Position numbers and translations under genes: made by a program
In this document: piece by piece, positions 1 to 13,231 of the stretch
Layout of the letters: each line of letters begins with the position of its first letter
Numbering within the stretch: position 1 is the first letter of the stretch
Source: Diphasiastrum complanatum
Lineage: Eukaryota; Streptophyta; Lycopodiopsida; Lycopodiales; Lycopodiaceae
Length of the DNA: 64,000 nucleotides
Assembly: GCA_029204225.1 (NCBI GenBank)
Contig: CM055098.1
Location: forward strand, 4,618,607 to 4,682,606
Direction of reading: 5' to 3'
The notes under the pieces: model-generated
Database searches by the model: none
What the model saw: the letters and a program-made list of their open reading frames with translations, nothing else
Told to the model about the DNA's origin: nothing

Positions 1-480
1 TCCAGAGATAATTAAGAATTATATGAGCGACACACCACTCAGTGTTCCTAGAATAGGTGATTTTAAGGTGAAATGACATTTAGCTGGAGACTTGAAGTCA
101 TTGAAGTGCATGTTCAATGTCTCACATGGAGCAAATTCAAAACATCCATGCCTCTATTGCATGAAAACTACACAAGACATCTCGAAGAACACGAGAGTTT
201 CAAAGGATATAGAAGACCCGAACTGGAAACTAGTACTACCGATTCCGCTTAAAAATGTCCACATTTGTACACTACATGGAGAGGTAAGAATTATAGAAAA
301 ATTGATATTCCTTCATATTTGGTTTGCTTGGAATACTAAGCCAGAGTCATTAGCCAAAAAAACAATAGCTCGATTGGAGGAAGTTCTATCAACAATGGGT
401 CTTCATAAAGGACACAATAAAAAACAAAAAGATGAGAAGCTTTCAGAGAAAATGGGAAACATCCCATGCAAATCAAGCAT
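1..480 (+). pseudogene. Degraded transposase-like coding scrap
   Basis: An open frame runs with one stop (TGA near 76-78) from the window edge to about 480. It reads through a segment HLAGDLKSLK followed by GANSKHPCLYC, an aspartate patch followed by a Cys-x2-Cys pair. This layout resembles proteins of some cut-and-paste transposons, but I cannot assign a superfamily. No ATG supports a start, and the frame is cut by the window edge upstream. The frame continues to 589 only because it overlaps the next element in another frame. Function is not claimed; this is most likely a decayed DNA transposon piece into which, or beside which, a copia fragment was placed. The junction lies somewhere between 430 and 550. 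Confidence 0.3.
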
Positions 481-539
481 AGGAGGATCCAAAGCTCGTC
501 GTTTCTTATCAAATCATTCTGGAAAACCGACTAAAATCC

Positions 540-3085
540 AATACTCAATTTGGATAGATGTACTCCTATTTTCTCACTTTCATAGATGATTATTCTAGAT
601 GGTCTACAGTCATGTTCATTAAGCACAAATCAGAAGCCTTTGAATGCTTCAAGAGATTCAAGGTGATGGCAGAGACTCAAACATCTAAAAATGTGAAAGC
701 TCTCCAAACTAATGGCGGCGGCGAATACCTCTCTAACGACATGTCCGACTACATGGCTGAACATGGTATTAGAAGACAGTTCCCCAATTTCTATTCACCT
801 CAACAGAATGGGATTACAGAAAGGAAGAATGGAACTCTTCTCAACTCAGCCAAATCCATGCTACATCAAGTGCACCTGCCTGTGAAGTTCTAGGCAGGAC
901 TTGCTATCACAGCCTGTTACTTACAGAACAGATCCAACACCAAAGCCGTCAACAACAAAACTCCTTATGAAGTTTGGCATGGACACAAGCCTAGTGTCAG
1001 CCATTTAAAAATATTTGGTTGTATATGTTTTGTTCACATTCCTAAAAAGCTTAGGAAGAAGCTAGATCATAGAACAAATAAATGTATTTTCATTAGCTAT
1101 CCTGATGAACATAAAGCTTACAAAGTTTATGATCCATCCACCAATATAGTATTTGTCTCTAGGGATGTTATATTTCAAGAACATACATACTATGATTTCA
1201 AACAGCCATCGATAAATGATGCTATGTCATTTCAACCTATTTTACGTAGCATGGATTCTTCCAACATTGATGTTCCTTCTACGGAACCTGCAGCTATAGC
1301 TACAGAAGCCGAGCAGCCGACAGTACCTATCATCAGACCAGACCAAGCCAGTTTGAACAGATCTAGAGAAATTCAGGAACAAGCATCATCGCATCTTGGT
1401 CAACCAAACGTCTGCAGATCCTCACGGACTCGGACAGTTCCTGAGAGGTATACACCTCAATCATTCTGGACTTCATCAGAAGAACCAAAGATCCTAGCCA
1501 AAGCAATAAACTCCAAGGATGTTGTGAAGTGGCAAGAAGCTATGAAAAGCGAGTACAACTCACTTTTGACAAACCAGACCTAGACACTGGTCGACTTCCC
1601 CACTCACAAGAGATTTATCGACAACAAGTGGATCTTCAAGAAGGAGATCAACTCTGATGGTTCCAATGCTAAATGAAAAGCATGGCTGGTGGCTAAAGGA
1701 TCACTCAAGTCCAAGGAGTGGATTATCAAGAAATGGTCATGTCATCAAAATGCAGGCAATCAGGACTCTAATTGGATTAGCAGCCGTGGAAGACCTCGAA
1801 ATGCACCAAATGGATGTCAAGACAATATTTTTCAATGACAACATTGAGGAAGAGTTATATACCTTCCAACCGGAAGGATTCGAAGTCAAAGGCCAAGAGC
1901 ACAAAGTGTGCAAGCTGCACAAAGCAATCTACGGTCTAAAACAGGCTGCAAGAGCATGGTTCGATAGAATCAACTCTTATCTCATTCAATTGGATTTTGC
2001 AAACAATTCAGTTGACTATAATGTTTATTCGAAGCATATAGACAGCAATTCAGTTCACATAGCCCTTTACGTAGATGATGCATTTATTTTGTCTAACGAC
2101 ACTTCTCTTCTGCACACTACTAAGAGTGATCTGTCAAAGAAATTTGACATGACTGATTTAGGAGCTGTCCACTCTTTGCTAGGAATTCACATTACTAGAA
2201 ATAGACTTCAAAAGAAGATCTATATTAGCCAGCGGACATATCTAAAAGGCATTTTAGAAAAATTGTATATGTCTAATTGCAGACCAATTGATACTCCAAT
2301 GGATCCAAGTATAGTATTGACTAAACCTACTTGTGCTGATTAAGATAGTAAAGTACTCGACATAGCGAAGTACCCTTATCATTCACTAATAGGATCTTTG
2401 ATGTATGCAATGTTGTGTACTAGACCATATTTAGCATATATTGTTAACACGTTAAGTCAATTCATGTCTAATCCTAGGATCTCCCATTAGAAAGTATTAA
2501 AGAGAGTGATGAGATATATTCAGGGAAGTTTAGATCACATTTTATGCTATGATCAAAATGCTATCGACCCACTCATCCTGCAAGGTTACTCTGACTCAGA
2601 TCGAGAGGAATAGTCTCTACGAGAAAATCTACCTCCGAGTTCTGTTTCTATCTAGCAGGGGGACTGATTTCGTGGAACTCAAGAAGGCAGAAATTAGCTG
2701 CACTTTCTTTGACCAAGGAAGAGTACATCGTAGTATGTACATCGCAGTATGTCAAGCCTCAAAAGAAGCTATATGGATCAAGTTATTACTTCATGACTTA
2801 CATCACGCTCAGTTCAATGCTACCACCATTCTATGTGACAACTTGAGCTATATTTCACTGTCAGTGAATCCCAGATTTGATGGCAAATCAAGCACATAGA
2901 AATCCAGTATCATTTCATTTGGGAGAAAGTTTTCTCAGGGCAAGTGATCCTTCAATACTGCTCCACAACAGAAATGGTCACAGACATCTTTACCAAAGCA
3001 CTTCCCAAGATCAAGCATCAGAAGTTCTTTGACATGCTGAACCTGACGAAGATACCAAGGCACCAACCGTGACCTTAAGAGGGAC
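540..3085 (+). pseudogene. Ty1/copia pol remnant (integrase to RNase H)
   Basis: The 5' part of the element (gag, protease, integrase zinc finger) is missing. Integrase core reads from FLTFIDDYSRW near 567; the second catalytic Asp is replaced (LQTNGGGEY instead of the family's S-D-N-G-G-E-Y), while the Glu in PQQNGITERKN is kept. Reverse transcriptase follows (MDVKTIFFND, IYGLKQAARAW, catalytic YVDD near 2071), then RNase H pieces (LCDNLSYISLSVNPRF, near 2850). In-frame stops at 891-893, 1581-1583 and 2341-2343 plus frameshifts make it dead. The polypurine tract AAGAGGGAC (3077-3085) directly precedes an LTR start, fixing the 3' end. The order integrase before reverse transcriptase defines copia (Pseudoviridae-like) elements. 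Confidence 0.9.
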
Positions 3086-3443
3086 TGTTGGAAATTAAGT
3101 CCACCATTGTCTCCTTGGTGAATGACTATTTCTATTTCAAGATTCTTCTTGCACGTTTATTGATCGTTGATCTAGGGTCAGGTGAAACCAACTTTGGTTC
3201 TACGTTTGCTCATCTGATACCTACAAGAATCATAACTTAGACATCCAAACTATTTGAAGAACGTCTACAACGGGCTTTTGGCTGATCTCCAACAAAGGGT
3301 AACCAATCCTATCATATTTCAAGTCTTTAGATTAAGGTACTGGTGTCTTCGGATAAGGGCAGGTAGGTGTCTATGCCTTGGTCGGAGGTATGGAAATTAG
3401 TGAGGTATTAGAAAGTCATTACCATGGGTGTTTGGCTACTTTT
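3086..3443 (+). repeat. Start of 3' LTR of the first copia element
   Basis: TGTTGGAAATTAAG begins immediately after the polypurine tract of the pol remnant, as expected for a 3' LTR. The far end is not visible because a different LTR family begins at 3444. No matching 5' LTR lies in the window, since the element is truncated on its 5' side. Confidence 0.5.
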
Positions 3444-3669
3444 TGTGAAAAATGCAAAAATAAGCCTGGTAGAGGCCAAAAATCTTGTATATAGATAAAC
3501 ACACATGTAAAAATAGTGTACTTGTCATGTACCATAATCATATAGGTTGTACATATGATTTAATTCAAGCTCTAGTGGCTAAAAAGACCAAAAACAAGTT
3601 TTCTAGACATATGACACATGGCATCAGTCTATTGCTTGCATGAGCCACATCCTTTGGTTAGGTGTCACA
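3444..3669. repeat. Split LTR, left part
   Basis: This begins TGTGAAAAATGC and is closely similar to the first ~250 bp of the intact solo LTR at 55224-56054. It breaks off at GTGTCACAT, where the young copia element starts. The right part resumes at 9263. The sequence is therefore an older LTR interrupted by a later insertion. Confidence 0.85.
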
Positions 3670-4319
3670 TTTGAAAGATTTCAGATCCTTAAGATCCAAT
3701 CTACTTGAATGATCTTTGGTTAGAAAGAGAAATACACTACCAATTTCACCAATGTAGAAAAATCAGCATCTACACACAATTTGAGATGCAAACACTAATA
3801 GAACTTGATCAAACTTGAATGAAATGATTATGTACTGTTGTTGTCCATACAAAACCAGCAAGCTACTGTATTTCACACGTGTGGATCCAAAAATAACAAA
3901 TATAGATCATTCTACACATAGAATTGCAAGCAATCACCAAGATAGTGCACCAATGGATAGTAGAACCCAAGAGAACCATGTATAAGCATGAAATGAGATA
4001 GAGAAGAGAGAAGATGACTCTCTCCATGAGTTACATCCTTTTATAGCAGGTCCAAACCCTATTTGGCCACTTGGCTTTCCCACCAAAATGCTAACCCTAC
4101 CAATTTTGGGTCTAGATTCAATGTACTCAACTTATTCAAATTGAATCTACTCAAACTTGCATTCTATCTTTCCCACACTTTCAAAAAGTGTTTATTCAAA
4201 TGAAATTTAGACTAATGAACTTTGAAAAGTCAACCTCTAAGTCTAGAACAAGTTTTGGCCTCAATATGCCAAATATGAAAATATTGCAAAATGTGATGAA
4301 ACTAGTTGAATCTTTCACA
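3670..4319 (-). repeat. 3' LTR of the young copia element
   Basis: 650 bp. In element orientation it begins TGTGAAAGATTC right after the polypurine tract and ends CTTTCAAA where the other LTR has CTTTCACA, one change in the terminal CA. In plus orientation bases 3670-4065 match 8867-9262. The remaining 254 bp (4066-4319) have no partner in the window because the 5' LTR is cut short. Confidence 0.88.
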
Positions 4320-7300
4320 CTCCCTCTTCAACTAGTTTTAGCATAGACTTTGATAATACTCCAAGTGAAGTCCTATGCTTCATGAACAAGTCTTTTCCCA
4401 ATGCTTTGGTGAAGATATTAGCTACACATTCCCTTGAAGGCACATGTTGAAGCTCCACCTCCTTTGCAATGACTCGCTCCCTCACAAAATGATATTGTAT
4501 CTAAATATGCTTGCTCCTAGCATGAAAGATAGGATTGGATGCCATTTTTTGGGTTGATTGATTGTCACAAAAGATGATTGGGCTCTTTGAAAAATCCAGC
4601 AAGTGAAGATCCTTGATCATCCTCTTGATCCATGCCATCTCCTTTGTGCAATGTGTAAGAGCTTTGTACTCGGCCTCACTAGATGACAATGAGATAGTGG
4701 CTTGTTTCTTTGACATCCATGATATAGCTCCATCACCTATGAAAATACAATAAGAACTAATGGATTTCCTATCCATTACATCTCTAGCATAGTCCGAATC
4801 TGAAAATCCAAAAAGATTAGGTGATGATCCCTCATACAATATGCCAAAATCTCGAGTTCCAATGATGTACCTCAAAACTCGCTTTCCTAGCTTCCAATGC
4901 TCCTCACTAGGATCTTGCATGAATTGACTCAATATTCCAACACAATAGCTTAGATCAGGTCTAGTAATGGTTAGATAGATGAGTGAACCAACTAGCTTTC
5001 TATAGAGAGTAATGTCCTTGAAGGATCTTTCATTACCTCTTATAGTAAGCTTTACATGAGACTCCATAGGTGTATCAATAGCTTTTGCATCTACCATATG
5101 AAATCTTTCTAGAATAGAATTAGCATACTTCTCTTGACAAATAAAAGTAGATTGAGAAGATCTAATGACTTCTATTCCTAAAATGTAATGCAAATTACCA
5201 AGATCATGCACCTCAAACTCCTTCTTAAGAGCATTCTTGATATCCTCCACATCTTGATTGTCTCCACCACTCAAGATGATATCATCCACATAGATTAGCA
5301 AGATGGTAACATCATTTCCAGCAAACCTATAATAAAGTGAATGATCATACTCACTCATAACAAAGCCTTGAGAGAGTAAAAAAGTGTTAAGCTTAGCATA
5401 CCAACTCCTTGGTGCTTGCTTAAGGCCATACAAACTCTTTTGTAGAAGACACACATGATTTGGCTTTGTTGATGAGATGTAGCTCTCGGGTTGCTCCATG
5501 TATACTTCCTCCTCAAGATCACCATTCAAGAATGCATTTGAAATGTCTATTTGCCATAGATCCCATCCATAAAGTGTAGCAAGTGAAATGATGACTCAAA
5601 TGCTTACCATCTTTGCCACGGGTGCAAAGGTCTCATCATAGTCAATTCCTTGTTGTTGAGCATATCCTTTTGCCACTAACCTTGCCTTGTACTTGTTGAT
5701 AGATCCATCTTGGTTTGTCTTCACCTTGAAGATCCATTTGCATCCAATAGCTTTCTTGTCCTTAGGCAACTCCACCAATCTCCATGTTCCATTCTTCATA
5801 AGAGCTTGATACTCAAGATCCATTGCTTGGATCCACTCCTCTTCTTTCCTTGCTTGATCTACACTTGTAGGCTCATCCAAAGAGGTTAGGAAAGCAACAT
5901 AGTTTCTAGAAACTACTTGCTTACTCTTTTGATCATATGTGAGCCTTGAAGGTACTTGTCTTTCTCTTGATGTTCTCCTTGGCTTTTGACTTGATGAAGG
6001 TCCGTCATCACCACCATCCAAAGTAGGATCCTTCTCATCAACATCAAGAATGTTAGATCCATCTACTTTACCTTCAATCATGCTTGAAGACACCTTTGGA
6101 ATGTTTCCCTCATAAAAAATGACATCTCTACCAACAATCACTTTGTTAGTAGAAGGAATGTAAACCTTGTAGGCTTTACTCACCTCACTATATCCAACAA
6201 AAATACCTCTTCTTGAAGATGGATCCTCCTTGGTCCTATCATCAAGAGTAATGTTGACATAGCATGTGCATCCAAAGGTTCTTAAAAAGTTGACACTCGG
6301 CCTCCTCTTGAATAGCATCTCAAAAGGTGTCCTTCCATCCAAAATAGTACTCGGCCACCTATTGCACAAGAAATTGGCACACAACAAAGGTTGATCCCAA
6401 AATGGTTTGTTAAGATTAGCACTTAACCTCATAGCTTTAGCACTTTCACACAGAGTTCTATTCTTCCTTTCAGCCACTCCATTTTGTTGTGGGGTCCTTG
6501 ATGTTGTATACTCCCTCTTGATCCCATGCTCATCACAAAAGGCCTTGAACTTGTTAGATATGTACTCACCACCATTGTCACCTCTCAAGCACTTGAACTT
6601 TGTGGAGAATTGGTTCTCCCTTGCATTCTTGAACTTGACAAAGACATCATACACTTCATCCTTGCTCTTTAGTAAATAGATCCAACAAAATCTACTAAAA
6701 TCATCAATGAATGTTACATACATCTTAGCTCCACTATTGCTAATTGTAGTAAATCCATGAATATCCGAATGTACAAGTTGAAAAGGCTTTGTAGATCTAG
6801 AAATAGATCTAGTATAAGGTAGTCTATGTGACTTAGACAAAGCACAAGACTCACAAACATGCTTGTCATTACTTAAGGAACTTGGAAGACCAATCACAAC
6901 CTTCTTCCTTGCCATTACCTCCAATGACTTGAAGTTGAGGTGTCCCATCCTTTTGTGCCAAACCTCTTGATTAGAAATTTGCTCCCTTGCAACACATCCA
7001 ATTTGGTTAGCAATAACACAAGCATCAAGTTTGAACAACTTCCCTTGTCTTTTACCTTTTCCAATCAAGACATCCTTCCTTTTGATCAAACAAGCATCTC
7101 CATCAAACTCCACCTTGAGGCCCTTACTTAGCATTTGACTCACACTAAGCAAATTCTTGGTAATAGATGGAATAAACAAGACATCCTCCAAATGAACATT
7201 CCTATTTGTAGAGAGAGAAATAAGAATTGTGCCAATCCCTTTGATTGCACACTCACCATCATTGGCCATGTAGATCACCCTCTTGTCATCTCCATATGCC

Positions 7301-8268
7301 AACAAAGAAGTGAAGTACTCTTTGTGAAAGGTCATGTGTGAACTTGCTCCACTATCAATCCACCAAGGATCTAGATCTCCATCATTAGCAAGCATACATG
7401 AAGACATCACAAAAGCATCATCATTTTCATCTTGCACATCCAAACCATCCTCATCAAGAGTAAGATTACCTTGCTTGTCTCCTTGATCTCTCTTCTTCTT
7501 GTAGCACTCACTTGCAAAGTGTCCTTTGATGCCACAATAGAAGCACTTGAGCTTTGATCTATCCTTATTTTTGCTACTTGAAGAAGCATCCACTTGATCT
7601 TGCCCTTTAGACCACTTGCTTTTGGTTTTGCCCTTGAATTTGCCCTTTGTGAGCATAGCATCCTCTTGAAGTGTCGATGTAGATCCACCTCTTGCTTGAA
7701 GCCTATATTCCTCATTGATCAAGATCTCTTGAAGATCCATCAAACTTGGCAAAGTCTTTTGAATAGCAATACTTTGAACAACGTTAGCATGAGCATCCAA
7801 CAAGCCATTAAGAATCACTTGAATAAGTTCTCCTTCCTTAATGCTTTCATCTATGCAAGCTAACTCATCACTCAGTGCTTCCATTATCAAAACAAAAGTA
7901 CTTGGACTTTCTTCATTCTTTTGCAAACAAGAAAAGATTTGCCTTCTTAGAGTCAACACTCTAGAAGTAGACTTGGATTCATAAAGCTTCTTCAATGAAT
8001 TCCAAGCTTCCAAAGATGATGTGCACTTACCAACTTCCTTGAGAAGTTCATTGGTAACATTCATCTTTATCATGTGTAGAGCCTTCTTGGCCCTCTTGTC
8101 ATACCTCAATTGATCTTGTTGTGTTGCTGGTCTCTCCTCCAAACCTACAACAATATCCAAAACATCATTCATCTCAAGAAGTGACTCCATCCTCACTTTC
8201 CATAATGAATAGTTACCTGAGGTAAGCCTATCATTGGCTTCCAACATGACTCCAATTGAGGTTGCCAT
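4315..8268 (-). pseudogene. Copia gag-pol polyprotein, one frame with two stops
   Basis: One uninterrupted frame of 1,317 codons starts at ATG 8268 (MATSIGVML). It is broken only by TGA at 5596-5598 (codon 891) and TAG at 4501-4503. Domains in order: gag with LWKVRMESLL near residue 22; zinc knuckle C242-C245-H250-C255 (CFYCGIKGHFASEC); protease DSGA at D305; integrase zinc finger H438/H443/C472/C475; integrase catalytic D502, D564, E600 (35-residue D-E spacing); reverse transcriptase YVDD at about codons 993-996; RNase H with SSSEAEYKAL and FCDNQS. The length matches the family. The TGA lies in KMVSI*V, where relatives carry Arg, so a CGA to TGA transition is likely. All catalytic residues I can check are intact. 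An inactive but very recent copy is the best reading. Confidence 0.93.
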
Positions 8269-8851
8269 GTAGCAATGACCTGATCTTCTCTTTCAACCTG
8301 TTTCAATGCACAAAGCACTCCTTTGAACAACAACAAATGCTTTCAAAAGAAATCACCGAGATTTGAAACTATCTCACAAATTCTCTTCTAGCACTTATCC
8401 AAGCAAATCAACACATAGAATCATGGAATCTTGATCAACCTATGATCTATCCTCAATCTAATGACTTTTGCCACTTCCTAAGATTGAAACACACTCAAAT
8501 GAAGTCCAACAACCTCACTATCTAGAGATCCAATCAAAATTAGGGTTTTGACAAAATCACAAAAAATTGACTTCCAAATCTACATTCAAATGCTGAAAAT
8601 TTGATATGCAATCTATAAGCCACCACTTAGGCTGAACCAATGATTCAAAAATCGGCCAAATCCAGCATGTGAATTCAAAAAACGGAATTGAACAAGTATA
8701 TTGACCTATTTAGTGTTTTGATCTACAAAAGATCCAATCTACAAAAGCAAAAAATCCGATTTTGGTGTAGAATCCTCTCTAGCATGCTCTAGACTTGATA
8801 TCTTCACCAAATCATTGATAGATCTGATTTCCTCCTTCATAACCTGAAACA

Positions 8852-8866
8852 CAAGCTCTGATACCA
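8852..8866 (-). other. Primer-binding site (initiator tRNA-Met type)
   Basis: The minus strand reads TGGTATCAGAGCTTG immediately inside the 5' LTR. This is the standard plant copia primer site complementary to the 3' end of initiator methionine tRNA. It fixes the inner LTR boundary at 8867. Confidence 0.9.
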
Positions 8867-9262
8867 TGTGAAAGATTTCAGATCCTTAAGATCCAATCCA
8901 CTTGAATGATCTTTGGTTAGAAAGAGAAATACCCTACCAATTTCACCAATGTAGAAAAATCAGCATCTACACACAATTTGAGATGCAAACACTAATAGAA
9001 CTTGATCAAACTTGAATGAAATGATTATGTACTATTGCTGTCCATACAAAACCAGCAAGCTACTGTATTTCACACGTGTGGATCCAAAAATAACAAATAT
9101 AGATCGTTCTACACATAGAATTGCAAGCAATCACCAAGATAGTGCACCAATGGATAGTAGAACCCAAGAGAACCATGTATAAGCATGAAATGAGATAGAG
9201 AAGAGAGAAGATGACTCTCTCCATGAGTTACATCCTTTTATAGCAGGTCCAAACCCTATTTG
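8867..9262 (-). repeat. 5' LTR of the young copia element, truncated
   Basis: 396 bp, matching 3670-4065 at all but six positions. The outer (U3) 254 bp are absent; sequence of the older host LTR follows directly at 9263. The copy lacks the start of U3, so its promoter may be lost. Confidence 0.9.
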
Positions 9263-9783
9263 AGACAAATTTTGACTTCTAGAAGATTTTCAAGTAGATC
9301 TCCATATAGAAGAAAAATGGACCAAAAGTGCTCAAGTGTTAGTTTTGCATGATGAATCATCATATGACAAAGCACCTTCACACATGTGGGATCAAAGGGA
9401 TGATCAGTACCATGAGCTCTCACTTATTGTATATATAGAGCCACATTTGGCCATAATCAGTGTGAGACACCAATCTTGGTTTTGGAAGCAATTTTGAGTG
9501 ATTCTCTCCATTTGTCTACATTTGTTTTGATTGCTTTGAGGTTCTATCAATGTGTACTTGATTTTCAAGTTGGAGTCCGTACTCAGACAATGTTTCACAC
9601 ATGTGAAACCAGAAAGTACACTTACCTTCAATTAATGATTGTTCTTGTTAGGATTTTGTGTCTAGAATTGATCTAGATTGATCTTAATCTGAAGTAGATT
9701 GATGGATCAAGTAATCTGACAAGCAATCCCTCTTGAGGATCAGATTAGGATCCACTCTTGGTCCTTTTTGTACTTTTTGCACA
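9263..9783. repeat. Split LTR, right part
   Basis: From AGACAAATTTTGAC onward this tracks the solo LTR at 55520-56054, including the shared TATATATAGAG near 9429, and ends in GCACA at 9783. Flanks CTTTT (3439-3443) and TTTTT (9784-9788) could be a mutated 5-bp target duplication. Left and right parts together make a solo LTR, or one LTR of an older element, that was later hit by the copia insertion. About 45-50 bp of the LTR between the two parts is missing. Confidence 0.85.
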
Positions 9784-10548
9784 TTTTTCTAAACCTTGGG
9801 CCTCAACCTTGAACCATATCACTTTATTGGTCTAGGACCAAAGTATATAAGCACAACTTGGGCAATGGGACCTAGTAGGAGGGCGCCCTCCCAAGGGGTC
9901 CATTGAGTTCCCAACTCCCACAAGAAAAACATTCAAAGAGTCATAGGTTATGGAAGAAGTCTCTTGACCTTCCATAAGCCTATGAAGGTGCTTTAACTCC
10001 CCTAGGCCTCTCTTTTTTTCATTGGTTGTGCATGGAAATCCATAGTGTATGGGAGGGTGCCAATTGCCATCTATATGAGGGGAGAAGGGCACCCATGAGA
10101 AGGGGGAGAGATTTCTCTTGTTTGTTATGCTTATGCTCTAGTGTGGCTACTAGTGTATAGAGTATTTTCTCGTGTGTAGTATGCTTAGGGTTTGGATCTT
10201 ACTTATGGTATGGGACATAAGTAGGGTTTAGATCTTGAAAATGCTATGGTGTGTGGTGGTATTCTTGTGGTTAGTTATTGGTTAGCAAGGGGGTGCTAGA
10301 TTAGCCTAGATGCAAGATTGCATGTGTTAGCTAGCTATGGTTGGGTGGTGAATACTTGAGGCCACTTGTTATCTACCTTTGTGATTTAGATTAGGGATAC
10401 AGGTGGAGGACAGATCCATGGAGGCTTGAAGATCCTTACTTGCAGGTGGAGGCATCCTAGCTAGGAGTTGAGAAGCATCTTGGAGCTTGCAGGACCTTTG
10501 GAGGCACTACTTTAGATTAGGAGGACTTCCTTACTTCACTTGTAAAAC
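9784..10548 (+). repeat. Probable 5' LTR of a gypsy element
   Basis: The stretch lies just upstream of a primer-binding site and has a TATA-like AGTATATAAGC near 9841, so it is the natural place for the LTR of the gag-bearing element downstream. I see no TG start, and the end next to the primer site is GTAAAAC rather than CA. Boundaries are therefore approximate. No other copy is visible in the window. Confidence 0.45.
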
Positions 10549-10563
10549 TGGTATCAGAGCTAG
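10549..10563 (+). other. Primer-binding site of the gypsy gag element
   Basis: TGGTATCAGAGCTAG on the plus strand, matching the initiator tRNA-Met type. It sets orientation plus for the leader and gag downstream. Confidence 0.8.
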
Positions 10564-10939
10564 ACAAAGGATGGTAATCTTTTTAACCTTCTTCAAGTTC
10601 TATTAAGATCACAAACTAAATTTTTTTGGGGAAAGATTATTGGCTTTTCTAGTAGTAGAAAGCTTGTAGTTGAAGTACCCAATAAGTCTAGTTCTCTTGT
10701 TAAAGAGTAGTGATGCTTATAGATTTGTTTAGGGGTTGATTTTTGATAATGTTAGAGGATTTGAATGTGGGGTGTTGGTTTAGAATCTTTTTGAAAAAGG
10801 ATTTGTGGAATGGTTAGAGGAAGTCTTCCTCTACATCCACAAAATTTTTTGTGGAAAAAGATTGATTCTAGCTTGTGTTTTTTTTTATCAAAACTAGTGT
10901 TTTTTTTTGCATAAATGAAGAGTTAAAACTTTTTATTTT

Positions 10940-11232
10940 CATTTTGAAGTTTTGTTTTTCAAACCTGTAAATCTAAAAAAAAGATCTGAAAATTGAAGTT
11001 TTCATAAGGACTTCATTAATTATACCTTTCTACCTACTAGTTTAATGTTATGGGCAATATGGAGGAAGGAAAATGTAGTGTAACTTCATGCATAAAATAG
11101 GTTTTGAAGTTCTACTTTTTGTCATTTTGAAGTTTTAATTTTCAGACCTGTAAATCTGAAAAATAGATCTGAAAACTGAAGTTTTCATAGAACTTCATTA
11201 GTTTTCCATTTCTAGTCACTAGTTTTATGGAT
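10940..11232 (+). repeat. Direct repeat pair in the gypsy leader
   Basis: Two diverged copies of about 110 bp, at 10940-11052 and 11123-11232 (offset 183 bp). Both run through ATTTTGAAGTTTT, an ACCTGTAAATCT core, a GATCTGAAAA-type core and GAAGTTTTCATA. They lie in the untranslated leader between primer site and gag. Confidence 0.7.
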
Positions 11233-11576
11233 TTGAAGAACTAGGAAAGTGAGAAATGTGAAAATTTGTGTTGAATTTGAAATGACAAAACATTAGCTTG
11301 ACGTAGTTAATTGAAGTTTACATAAAGATTTGTTTTGATTTTTGCTTTGGATTGAGGCAAAAGTAGGAAATTGCTTGGTGTAGTTTTCTCTTAAGCTTGG
11401 ATTGAGCTTGCAAAAAGTAGGCTTGGATTGAGCTTACAAACTAAGTATTGAATGAGTAGAACTAAATGCTTTTATTTGCATTGGATTATGTAGGTCTATT
11501 TGAAGCATTTCTATCATTCTAATTGGAATTACTTGTTGTTGTATTTGCATAATAGGAAAACACACAAGCAACTCCA

Positions 11577-12105
11577 ATGGATCAAACCAATGAAAACTCA
11601 TCATTTGATCTATCAAGCCCATCCAATGTGGCACAAGCTCTTGAACTTTTATACCAACAAATTCAAGCCACTAATAAACAACTTTTTCAAACTAATCAAA
11701 GGAACCAAGACTTAGAGTCCAGGTTAGCCAACCAGAAGAAGCATGTAGTTCCACCTCCCGTAAAATTGTTTAAGGGGGAGAAGAAAGATAGGAACTTGCA
11801 AGTGGTAAGTTCATGGCTTAATGTATGGAACAAATACTTTGGCATGAACCGATTCCCTGAATGTCAAAAGTTGTCCACTGTAACTATGTTCCTTGAAGGA
11901 AGAGCCTTACTATGGTGGGATGACCTAGTTGCAAAAGGCAATCAACCTTGTACATGGGATGATTTTTGCATAGTTTTTGGGGAATACTTCCTACCACTAT
12001 TAGATGACTATTAACACTTTCAAAAGTTGAGTCATTTAACAATGAATAAAGGCTTGGAACAATTTATTCAAGATTTTCATGAGTACCTCATTAGAGAAAC
12101 TTAGA
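11577..12105 (+). pseudogene. Gypsy-type gag fragment
   Basis: ATG at 11577 opens 145 codons (MDQTNENSSFD) ending in TAA at 12012-12014. The same frame then reads on as HFQKLSHLTMNKGLEQFIQD to a TAG near 12103. The middle carries the retrotransposon gag signature: FLEGRALLWWDDL, then TWDDFCIVFGEYF, with a coiled-coil-like Gln/Asn-rich N-terminal stretch (residues 20-50). No zinc knuckle, protease or pol follows; the reading runs straight into the microsatellite block at 12247. This is a truncated element, not a host gene. Confidence 0.8.
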
Positions 12106-12244
12106 GCCCGAAGAGGGCCTTTGAAAAAGATGCTTGTAGTATCTCCCACACGAATTCTCTTCCAATAGCTTTCACAAGTCCTCTCTTCTCCTCCAAGCAG
12201 AAATGGTTGCAATAGAGAAGCAAATTGAGAGAGAGAAAGCAAGG

Positions 12245-13231
<987 letters not shown>

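Larger units (their letters stand above)
3670..9262 (-). mobile_element. Young, nearly complete Ty1/copia retrotransposon
   Basis: Reading on the minus strand the order is: 5' LTR (8867-9262, truncated), primer-binding site (8852-8866), gag-pol (8268-4315), polypurine tract (4329-4320, GAAGAGGGAG) and 3' LTR (4319-3670). Over the 396 bp shared by both LTRs I count six substitutions and no gaps, about 98.5% identity, so insertion was recent relative to the other copies here. About 254 bp at the outer end of the 5' LTR are missing, together with roughly 45-50 bp of the host LTR. A deletion after insertion explains this and the absence of a clean target duplication. Confidence 0.92.

Noticed and set aside
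6407..7863. Plus-strand open frames over the young copia element
   Set aside because: They are antisense shadows of a gag-pol frame with all its domains in order.
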